The notes beneath the pieces were generated by a model that was not told where the DNA came from, searched no databases, and saw only the letters and a program-made list of their open reading frames with translations. From Flavobacteriaceae bacterium (lineage in GTDB: Bacteria > Bacteroidota > Bacteroidia > Flavobacteriales > Flavobacteriaceae), in contig JAHRWC010000045.1 of assembly GCA_019090365.1 (NCBI GenBank), forward strand, positions 1 to 6,494: a stretch of DNA of 6,494 bases, read 5' to 3'. This document shows, piece by piece, positions 1-6,494 of this stretch (position 1 is its first letter; every line of letters begins with the position of its first letter). The translations under genes were made by a program, and so were the position numbers.

Positions 1-1962
1 TTAGAAGGAAATATAAATTTTGTATTAGCTGCAATTGTTGTTTCTGGTGGAATTCAAATTATTTTAGGTCTACTTAAAATGGGAAGGTTTGCTAAATTAT
101 TACCTTCTTCAGTATTGCATGGTATATTAGCTGCAATTGGTGTAATAATATTTTCAAAACAAATTCACTATGCTTTAGGTACTACTTCCTCTGCAAAATC
201 AACTATAGGAACACTTGTAGATGTGATTTATAAAATTCCAGAGATAAATCCTTTTGTATTTATAGTAGCTTTATCAGGAATTTTAGTGCTTATATTTTAT
301 AAAAAAATTAATCAGAAATTCATTAAAATAATACCCGCACCAATGTGGGTGCTGTTATTGTCATTGCCTATTGTTTTTGGGTTTGACTTTTTCAATGAAC
401 ATTCTATATCATTCTTTGGTAATACATACGGAGTAGGACCAGAATTACTTATTGATATTCCTGATAATCCACTCGATAGTATTATGCATCCAGATTTCGG
501 AATGATTGGGACATTACCTTTTTGGTTGACCGTATTATCTATTACAATGATTGCTTCAGTCGAAACACTTGCAAGTGCTAGAGCTGTAGATAAATTAGAT
601 CCTTATAGACGTACTACCAACCTAAATAAAGATTTAATAGGTGTAGGTCTGAGTACGATGGTTTCAGGAGCATTAGGTGGTTTACCAATTATTACTGTAA
701 TTGTTCGTAGTACAGTAAATGTAAATAGTAATGCAAAAACAAAATGGTCCAACCTTTATCATGGTATTTTTTTAATTCTCTTTGTGCTTATTTTAGCTCC
801 TGTTTTAAGAAGTATTCCATTAGCTGCTTTAGCTGCAATATTAGTACATACAGGTTTTAAATTAGCTTCACCAAAAGTTTTTAAGCACGCATACGATCAG
901 GGAGTCGAGCAATTATTGTTTTTGTCGTCAACTCTAATAATTACACTATATACAGATTTATTGTACGGAATATTTGGAGGGATATTAGTCGCACTTATTT
1001 TGCATATTCTTTTAGCAAAAGTTGGATTTATTAAGTTCTTTAAAATGATTTATAAATCAGGTTCTAAAGTATATCTTTTAGAGAATGGAACTTATGATGT
1101 TAAATTAAAAGGAATTGCAAATTTTTTATACGCTTTAAAGCTGGATAAATTACTTGAAGATATACCTAGAGGTTCTAATGTTCAAATAGATATGTCTCAA
1201 ACACGTTTAGTTGATCTTTCAATAATGGAAAATATCATAGATTTTAAAAGAATACATGATAATGAAGGAGGCGAAGTAAGGCTAATTGGTTTAGATAACC
1301 ATGTAGCTTCAACTAGTCATAATAGAGCATTAAAAATTATTACTGGACGTGTTAAAAAACGAATATCACAACGACAAATTCGCTTGCAAAAATTAGCGAA
1401 TACAAACGGATGGTCATTTCAACGTGATGTAGATTGGAATACTTCATATTTAAGAAATTTTCACTTTTTCGAATCACGTCCTATTGAAATGAAAAGCAAT
1501 TCTTTAAAAGGATTAGATGCAGAAAATAAAGCACAATGGGAAATAGCCGATATTGTATTTGATGAAGGTGCATTACTTGCCTTAGAAGTGTATCAAACAA
1601 CCGTTCAAATCATTCATTTACCAACAGAAATTCCAAAATTTATTATAGATAAAGAAGGTCTTTTCGATAAAATATTTAGTAGAGTTAGAGTGTTTTCTGG
1701 TGCAAATAAAGATATTAACTTCAAAGAAAATTCAAGTTTTTCAGGTAAATTTCTATTAAGCGGGGAAGATGAGGAAGCAATTCGTTCATTCTTTACAGAA
1801 GATCTAATAAAGTATTTAGAAGAACATGAAATCTATCATATAGAAAGTAATGGTGAAGCTTTAATGATATTTAAATACCTACATATTGCACGTACTGATG
1901 AAATTCAAAATATAATAACATTTGGTCTTGATCTGTTAAAACATATGAATTTTAAAAAATAA
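1..1962 (+). CDS. SulP-family inorganic anion transporter with STAS domain and C-terminal extension (5' partial)
   Basis: Inner-membrane SulP (SLC26-like) carrier, expected to move sulfate, bicarbonate or a related anion; the substrate cannot be read from the sequence. The frame is open from base 1, and the 26 codons before the first ATG (base 79) encode a typical SulP helix (FVLAAIVVSGGIQIILGLLK). That ATG is therefore internal and roughly the first 80-100 residues lie upstream. Seen: several hydrophobic helices up to about base 1030; the SulP core signature SVETLASARAVDKLDP (556-603), whose Glu lies at the family's substrate-site position; GGLP followed by IVRS (676-714); and the IPLAALAAILVHTGF helix (814-858). 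A STAS domain follows (about 1093-1326) with IDMSQTRLVDLS; the residue after the conserved VD is Leu, so the SpoIIAA-type phospho-serine is absent. About 210 more residues (1330-1959) form a soluble extension of unknown function. No frameshift is visible. The family call is very secure; substrate and role of the extension are unknown. Confidence 0.95.
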   Translation, partial: LEGNINFVLAAIVVSGGIQIILGLLKMGRFAKLLPSSVLHGILAAIGVIIFSKQIHYALGTTSSAKSTIGTLVDVIYKIPEINPFVFIVALSGILVLIFYKKINQKFIKIIPAPMWVLLLSLPIVFGFDFFNEHSISFFGNTYGVGPELLIDIPDNPLDSIMHPDFGMIGTLPFWLTVLSITMIASVETLASARAVDKLDPYRRTTNLNKDLIGVGLSTMVSGALGGLPIITVIVRSTVNVNSNAKTKWSNLYHGIFLILFVLILAPVLRSIPLAALAAILVHTGFKLASPKVFKHAYDQGVEQLLFLSSTLIITLYTDLLYGIFGGILVALILHILLAKVGFIKFFKMIYKSGSKVYLLENGTYDVKLKGIANFLYALKLDKLLEDIPRGSNVQIDMSQTRLVDLSIMENIIDFKRIHDNEGGEVRLIGLDNHVASTSHNRALKIITGRVKKRISQRQIRLQKLANTNGWSFQRDVDWNTSYLRNFHFFESRPIEMKSNSLKGLDAENKAQWEIADIVFDEGALLALEVYQTTVQIIHLPTEIPKFIIDKEGLFDKIFSRVRVFSGANKDINFKENSSFSGKFLLSGEDEEAIRSFFTEDLIKYLEEHEIYHIESNGEALMIFKYLHIARTDEIQNIITFGLDLLKHMNFKK

Positions 1963-2041
1963 TGATTTTTCAGCAAATAAAGTCATAATAAAATCATAAG
2001 AATGCTACTTATTTTAACATGTTTTCTTAATTTGCAGACTT

Positions 2042-2902
2042 ATGAAATTATTCCCTATTGAAGCTGGAAATTTTAAGCTAGATGGAGGCGCAATGTTTGG
2101 TGTTGTGCCTAAAACTCTTTGGTCTAGAACAAATCCTGCTGATGATAATAACATGATCGATATTGCTTCAAGATGCCTTTTAATCGAGAATGGAAATCGA
2201 CTTACGCTTATTGATACTGGAATGGGTAATAAACAGAGTGAGAAATTCTTTGGATATTATTACCAATGGGGAAATGAAAACCTAGATGCTTCTCTAAAAA
2301 AGCATGGATTTCATAGAGATGATATTACCGATGTCTTTTTAACTCATCTCCATTTTGACCATTGTGGTGGGAGTATCCAACATAATAAAGATAGAACAGG
2401 ATATGAACCTGCTTTTAAAAATGCAAACTTTTGGAGTAACCAAAAACATTGGGATTGGGCAACTAACCCTAATAGAAGAGAAAAAGCTTCATTTCTGAAA
2501 GAAAATATTCTTCCTATGGAAGAAAGTGGACAACTTAAATTTGTTGCAAATTCAAGTACAGATTTTTCAGAAGCGAAAGAATTAGATTTTGGAATATTCT
2601 TCGCAGATGGACACACTGAAAAACAAATGCTACCTCATATAAATTACAAAGGAAAAACAATTGTATTTATGGCCGATTTATTGCCAACTGCAGGCCATTT
2701 GCCATTGCCATTTGTTATGGGATATGATACTCGTCCATTACTTACTTTACCAGAAAAAGAAAAATTACTAAATAGTGCCGCCGAAAATAATTATTATTTA
2801 TTTTTGGAGCATGATGCTCATAATCAAATAATAACAGTAAAACAAACAGAAAAAGGGATTCGCCTAAATGAGAGTTTTACATTTAATGAAATCTTTAATT
2901 AA
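2042..2902 (+). CDS. MBL-fold metallo-hydrolase
   Basis: A 286-residue metallo-beta-lactamase-fold hydrolase, probably with a two-metal (zinc-type) site. The motif THLHFDHCGG gives H102, H104, D106 and H107. The other expected ligands are H191 in DGHTEKQM, D212 in FMADLLPT and H257 in LEHDAH, so the site looks complete. LTLIDTGMG (residues 55-62) is the usual strand before the metal motif. There is no signal peptide or membrane segment, so it should be cytoplasmic. The overall pattern resembles the COG0491 group, which includes lactonases that open acyl-homoserine lactones, but family members hydrolyse many esters, lactones and thioesters and I do not assign a substrate. The start is the first ATG after the upstream stop, 79 bases past the SulP gene; there is no Shine-Dalgarno sequence, as is usual in Bacteroidota. 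The S8 peptidase gene follows at once, implying co-transcription. Family confidence is high; the specific reaction is unknown. Confidence 0.93.
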   Translation: MKLFPIEAGNFKLDGGAMFGVVPKTLWSRTNPADDNNMIDIASRCLLIENGNRLTLIDTGMGNKQSEKFFGYYYQWGNENLDASLKKHGFHRDDITDVFLTHLHFDHCGGSIQHNKDRTGYEPAFKNANFWSNQKHWDWATNPNRREKASFLKENILPMEESGQLKFVANSSTDFSEAKELDFGIFFADGHTEKQMLPHINYKGKTIVFMADLLPTAGHLPLPFVMGYDTRPLLTLPEKEKLLNSAAENNYYLFLEHDAHNQIITVKQTEKGIRLNESFTFNEIFN

Positions 2903-2909
2903 ATTATCT

Positions 2910-4574
2910 ATGAAAATTTTTAAACCATTTTTAATTGTAACCACTGCAGCTATTGTATTGACAAGTTGTGGTAGTAGTGTTGCGCCAATTTTGTCAACAC
3001 CAATAAGTAATATAGACACCTTACCTTTAAAAGTTACTCCTACAGAAGGAGATGCTCTTAAAACCTGGGGTGCTGCCGATTTAGTGACTGATACTATACC
3101 AGGAATGAGTGTAGATAAAGCCTACAATGAAATATTAAATACTAGAAAAGGAACAAATGTAATTGTTGCTGTAATAGATAGTGGTATTGATGTAGAACAT
3201 GAAGACCTTAAAAATGTTATTTGGGTAAATAAAGATGAAATACCTAATAACGGAAAAGATGATGATAAAAATGGATATATAGATGATATTCATGGATGGA
3301 ACTTCTTAGGAGATATAATTGCTGAAAATCTTGAGTATGCAAGATATATTAAGAAATTAGGCCCAAAATTTAAAGGAAAGGCAGAATCTTCAATAAGCGC
3401 AGCAGATCGTGAAGACTATGCAATATATAAAAAAGCTTTAGCTGAATATGAAAAAGAAGTACAAGAGGTAACAGCTAATAAAACACGTTATGAAGGTATT
3501 CTGTCTAATGTAAAACCAGCGCATAAGGCAATGGCAAAGAGATTTGGAAAAGAAGATTATACTAAAAAAGACTTATCAAATATCAAAAATCCTTCAGAAG
3601 CTGACCAACAACAAATTGGAATACTAAGTCAAATGCTAGGTTTTGCTGATACAGTGCCAGATGCAATTGAGCAATTAAATGGTGGTGTTGAATATTTTGG
3701 AGGAAGATTAGAAACTCACTTCAACTTAGAGAAAAACTACAGAGGAGTGTTAGGAGATAATCCAGATGATATTACAGATACTAATTATGGAAATAATGAT
3801 GTAGATGGACCAGATCCTAAAAAAGAAGATGCTATGCACGGAACACATGTTGCTGGTATCATTGCTGCTCAACGTAACAATAGTGTTGGGATGAATGGAG
3901 TTGCTAGTAATGTAGAAATAATGGTAATTCGTGCCGTACCAGATGGTGATGAGTATGATAAAGACATTGCCTTAGCAATAAGATATGCAGTTGATAATGG
4001 AGCTAAAGTAATTAATACAAGTTTCGGTAAATATTATTCTCCAAACCCAGAATGGGTATGGGATGCAATTAAATATGCTTCAGATAATGATGTATTAATT
4101 GTAAATGCTGCTGGAAATGAAGGTATAAATTTAGATACTGTACAAGTATATCCTAATGATCAAAAAGGAACTGGTGGTGAAGTAGGAGATACTTTTATTA
4201 CTATTGGAGCTTTAAATTATAAATACGGAAGTGAAATGGTTGCGAATTTTTCTAACTATGGAGTTTCAAATGTAGATTTATTTGCGCCAGGAGTAAAAAT
4301 TTGGGCGACTACACCATTAGACAATTACCGATACTTACAAGGTACTTCAATGGCTTCGCCAGGAGTAGCTGGAGTAGCTGCAGTAATACGTTCATATTAT
4401 CCAAAACTTTCTGCAAAACAAGTTAAGCAAGTACTTATGGATAGTGGATTATCTTCAAATTCACCAGTTATATTAGGTGGAGATGAATCTAACACAGATA
4501 ACTTTAATAAAATATCAAAGTCTGGAAAAATGGCTAACCTTTACAATGCCTTAATTATGGCAAGTAAAATGTAA
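2910..4574 (+). CDS. S8 (subtilisin-like) serine peptidase, lipoprotein
   Basis: Subtilase-fold endopeptidase of 554 residues. I chose the ATG at 2910 because it gives a textbook lipoprotein signal: MKIFKPF, a hydrophobic run, then the lipobox LTSC with lipidated Cys20. In-frame ATGs at 2868 and 2886 would add 14 or 8 residues and overlap the upstream gene. The catalytic set is complete: Asp90 (AVIDSGID), His310 (HGTHVAG), oxyanion Asn403 (NAAGNEG) and Ser480 (GTSMASPGVAG). An acidic NNGKDDDKNGYIDD segment follows the Asp motif; it resembles calcium-binding loops and is common in Bacteroidota S8 enzymes. Asp-to-His spacing is 220 residues, against about 32 in subtilisin, because of a charged, largely helical insert (about residues 140-285). 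Residues after Cys (GSSVAPIL) lack the acidic patch of Bacteroidota surface-export signals, so the protein probably faces the periplasm; this is inference. There is no clear propeptide and no C-terminal sorting domain. The gene ends just before a terminator. Natural substrates are unknown. Confidence 0.95.
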   Translation: MKIFKPFLIVTTAAIVLTSCGSSVAPILSTPISNIDTLPLKVTPTEGDALKTWGAADLVTDTIPGMSVDKAYNEILNTRKGTNVIVAVIDSGIDVEHEDLKNVIWVNKDEIPNNGKDDDKNGYIDDIHGWNFLGDIIAENLEYARYIKKLGPKFKGKAESSISAADREDYAIYKKALAEYEKEVQEVTANKTRYEGILSNVKPAHKAMAKRFGKEDYTKKDLSNIKNPSEADQQQIGILSQMLGFADTVPDAIEQLNGGVEYFGGRLETHFNLEKNYRGVLGDNPDDITDTNYGNNDVDGPDPKKEDAMHGTHVAGIIAAQRNNSVGMNGVASNVEIMVIRAVPDGDEYDKDIALAIRYAVDNGAKVINTSFGKYYSPNPEWVWDAIKYASDNDVLIVNAAGNEGINLDTVQVYPNDQKGTGGEVGDTFITIGALNYKYGSEMVANFSNYGVSNVDLFAPGVKIWATTPLDNYRYLQGTSMASPGVAGVAAVIRSYYPKLSAKQVKQVLMDSGLSSNSPVILGGDESNTDNFNKISKSGKMANLYNALIMASKM

Positions 4575-4585
4575 ACCAGATAAAC

Positions 4586-4625
4586 AATCCCTATTCAGAT
4601 TTAAAAATGAATAGGGATTTTTTTT
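4586..4625 (+). terminator. Rho-independent terminator after the S8 peptidase gene
   Basis: A perfect 12-bp stem pairs 4586-4597 (AATCCCTATTCA) with 4608-4619 (TGAATAGGGATT) around a 10-base loop. It runs straight into eight T residues (4618-4625), the first two of which also pair in the stem. It begins 11 bases after the S8 stop codon and ends 28 bases before the M1 start, so it should close the upstream transcript and separate the M1 gene from it. The T-tract supports activity on the + strand only. Confidence 0.9.
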
Positions 4626-4653
4626 GCCTTTTAATAACAACAAAAATTAGCTC

Positions 4654-6465
4654 ATGAAGATTGTTTTAAATATTGTATTCCTATTCTTAGCAATTCAAAC
4701 TTCTTTTGCTCAAAACAATACATCGTATTGGCAGCAAAAGGTTTCTTATAAAATGGATATTGATTTTGATGTTGAAAAACACCAATATCAAGGAAATCAA
4801 GAAATAGTTTATACAAATAATTCACCCGACACACTTAGAAAAGTATTCTATCATTTATATTTTAATGCTTTTCAGCCAGGAAGTGAAATGGATGTTCGAT
4901 CAAGAACGATAAGTGATCCTGATGGTCGAGTTGGTGATAGAATTTCAAAATTAGAACCTTCAGAGATGGGTTTCATCAAAGTGAATTCTTTAACTCAAGA
5001 TAAAAATTCTTTAAAATATAAAGTAGTAGGTACTGTTTTAGAAGTAGTATTAAATAAAGAAATATTACCTGGCACTAGTACAACTTTTAATATGAAATGG
5101 GATGCACAAGTTCCTTTACAAATTAGAAGATCTGGACGTAATAATAAAGAAGGAGTTGCTTATTCGATGACTCAATGGTTTCCAAAATTAGCTGAATATG
5201 ATTTTCAAGGATGGCATGCCGATCCTTATATTTCTCGTGAATTTCATGGAGTTTGGGGAGATTTTGATGTAAAAATTGCTATCGATAGAGATTTTATTAT
5301 TGGAGGAACAGGATATTTACAAAATGCAGATAAAGATGGATTAGGTAAAAAGACAAAGAAAAAGAAACGTGTCTGGCATTTTAATGCGCCAGATGTACAT
5401 GATTTTACTTGGGCTGCAGATAATGAATACATTCATGATACTTATGAGGGTCCTAATGGCGTAACCTTAAATTTTTATTACAAAAATAACCCAGATATCA
5501 TTGAAAACTGGAAGAATTTACAACCTAAAACAGCTGAGCTTTTAACATACTTTAATACCCACATTGGTCAATATCCTTACAAGCAATATTCTGTGATACA
5601 AGGTGGAGATGGTGGTATGGAATACGCTATGTGTACTCTAATTACAGGTAATCGTAAGTTCAGTAGTTTAGTAGGAGTTACTTCTCATGAATTGGCTCAT
5701 ACATGGTTTCAATTTTTGTTAGCAACTAACGAAAGTAAACATGAATGGATGGACGAAGGTTTTACATCATTTATTTCAAATAAAGCGATGAATGAAGTAA
5801 TGAAACAAAACAAAGAAAATCCATTTACTGGCTCTTATCGAGGGTATAATTATATTGCAAAAAGTGCAAGTGAACAACCTCAAAGTACCCATGCAGATAG
5901 ATATGAAAGTAATAGTGGATATGGAATTGGAGCCTACAGTAAAGGAGCAGTATTTATGGCTCAATTAGGATATATTATAGGAGAAGAAGCTAGAGATAAA
6001 ACTATTAAGAGGTATTTTTCTGAATTCAAATTCAAACATCCAACTCCAAATGATTTTATTAGAGTAGCTGAAAAAGTTTCTGGAGCAGAATTAGATTGGT
6101 ATTTAATGGATTGGACACAAACAACCAATACAATAGATTATGGAATTACAAATGTTACTTCGGAAGGAGTTGAAACAACACTTGAATTGCAACGTATCGG
6201 ATTAATGCCAATGCCAATAGATTTGACAGTGCGATATGAAGATGGTTCTGAAGAGTCTTTTTATATTCCTTTACAAATGATGCGTAGCGATAAACCAAAC
6301 CCAAATCCTTCAGTTAAACGTACAGTTTTAAGTGATTGGGCTTGGGCAAATCCAACGTATAATTTTTCCTATAAAACTGATAAAAAGATAAAAAGTGTAG
6401 AAATTGACCCTTCAAAATTGATGGCGGATATTAATATTGAAAATAATGTTTTTGAAATGAAATAA
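4654..6465 (+). CDS. M1-family zinc metallopeptidase, secreted
   Basis: A 603-residue gluzincin peptidase, expected to remove N-terminal residues from peptides. MKIVLNIVFLFLAIQTSFAQ is a Sec signal peptide with likely SPase I cleavage after Ala19 (SFA/Q), placing the enzyme in the periplasm or outside. The N-terminal part (about 28-215) is the beta-rich M1 domain, including HLYFNAFQPGS and the WFPKLAEYD region. The catalytic domain (about 280-490) holds HELAH (H345, E346, H349) with the third zinc ligand E368 exactly 18 residues on, in MDEGF. Y428 in YSKGA matches the catalytic Tyr of the family. The exopeptidase motif reads GGMEY (320-324) rather than the classic GAMEN. A beta domain (about 495-603) ends the protein; the long helical C-terminal domain of PepN-size enzymes is missing, and no type IX sorting domain is seen. 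A lysine-rich loop (GKKTKKKKR, 231-239) is notable. The gene lies just after a terminator, so it likely has its own promoter, which I could not identify. Peptide preference is unknown. Confidence 0.95.
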   Translation: MKIVLNIVFLFLAIQTSFAQNNTSYWQQKVSYKMDIDFDVEKHQYQGNQEIVYTNNSPDTLRKVFYHLYFNAFQPGSEMDVRSRTISDPDGRVGDRISKLEPSEMGFIKVNSLTQDKNSLKYKVVGTVLEVVLNKEILPGTSTTFNMKWDAQVPLQIRRSGRNNKEGVAYSMTQWFPKLAEYDFQGWHADPYISREFHGVWGDFDVKIAIDRDFIIGGTGYLQNADKDGLGKKTKKKKRVWHFNAPDVHDFTWAADNEYIHDTYEGPNGVTLNFYYKNNPDIIENWKNLQPKTAELLTYFNTHIGQYPYKQYSVIQGGDGGMEYAMCTLITGNRKFSSLVGVTSHELAHTWFQFLLATNESKHEWMDEGFTSFISNKAMNEVMKQNKENPFTGSYRGYNYIAKSASEQPQSTHADRYESNSGYGIGAYSKGAVFMAQLGYIIGEEARDKTIKRYFSEFKFKHPTPNDFIRVAEKVSGAELDWYLMDWTQTTNTIDYGITNVTSEGVETTLELQRIGLMPMPIDLTVRYEDGSEESFYIPLQMMRSDKPNPNPSVKRTVLSDWAWANPTYNFSYKTDKKIKSVEIDPSKLMADINIENNVFEMK

Positions 6466-6494
6466 TTAAAAATCTTATTCAAAAATTAATTAAA

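Noticed and set aside
79..81. ATG at 79 as the true start of the SulP gene
   Set aside because: The frame is open to base 1 and encodes conserved SulP membrane sequence before this ATG, so it is an internal methionine.
1962..1997. Inverted repeat ATGATTTT / AAAATCAT just after the SulP stop codon, as a possible terminator
   Set aside because: The stem is only 8 bp and AT-rich, the loop is about 20 bases, and no T-tract follows the right arm. Chance is likely in DNA this AT-rich.
2027..2034. TTAATTTG as a Bacteroidota -7 promoter element (consensus TAnnTTTG) before the metallo-hydrolase gene
   Set aside because: It mismatches the second consensus base, there is no TTG at the -33 distance, and the transcript would start almost on the ATG. 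Not supportable.
2344..2616. Open frame of 90 codons on the - strand
   Set aside because: It lies wholly inside the metallo-hydrolase gene, which has intact catalytic motifs. The translation is compositionally odd and resembles no known family.
4626..4653. Search for a promoter between the terminator and the M1 gene
   Set aside because: No TAnnTTTG-like -7 element with a properly spaced TTG could be found. A promoter is expected from context but may overlap the terminator or be divergent in sequence.
5244..5964. Two short - strand open frames (5244-5432 and 5776-5964) inside the M1 gene
   Set aside because: Both are antisense shadows of well-supported coding sequence, with low-complexity Phe/Ile/Ser-rich translations and no independent support.
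6466..6494. Possible terminator or leader after the M1 stop codon
   Set aside because: Only 29 AT-rich bases remain, with no stem of useful length. Any terminator would lie beyond the window.

Overview
This window comes from an AT-rich genome (GC roughly one third by eye). Several features point to Bacteroidota, probably a marine-type member of Flavobacteriia. The start codons lack Shine-Dalgarno-like leaders (AT-rich upstream bases instead). The subtilase carries the NGxDDDxNGYxDD region familiar from Bacteroidota S8 peptidases. The SulP transporter has a long C-terminal extension of a kind I associate with flavobacterial SulP proteins. The placement is inferred from protein flavour and composition; there is no rRNA or other phylogenetic marker.

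Layout: four protein genes, all on the + strand and tightly packed. (1) The 3' part of a SulP-family anion transporter with a STAS domain and an extra soluble C-terminal domain (1-1962, N-terminus cut off by the window edge). (2) After a 79-base gap, a cytoplasmic MBL-fold metallo-hydrolase (2042-2902). (3) Seven bases later, or overlapping it if an upstream ATG is used, a lipoprotein subtilisin-like S8 serine peptidase with a large helical insert (2910-4574). (4) A strong intrinsic terminator (4586-4625). (5) A secreted M1-family zinc metallopeptidase with a Sec signal peptide (4654-6465). The last 29 bases hold nothing recognisable.

How they fit together: the metallo-hydrolase and S8 peptidase are almost certainly co-transcribed, and the SulP gene may be part of the same unit because no convincing terminator separates it. 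The hairpin after the S8 gene ends that unit, so the M1 gene should have its own promoter, although I could not identify one. The two peptidases are both envelope enzymes (lipid-anchored S8; periplasmic or secreted M1) and could both serve protein or peptide turnover outside the cytoplasm, but adjacency is the only evidence for a link. I see no mobile element, CRISPR array, RNA gene or phage signature, and no evidence of a new multi-gene system. The most unusual points are domain-level: the SulP C-terminal extension, the S8 insert, and the GGMEY exopeptidase motif in the M1 enzyme.
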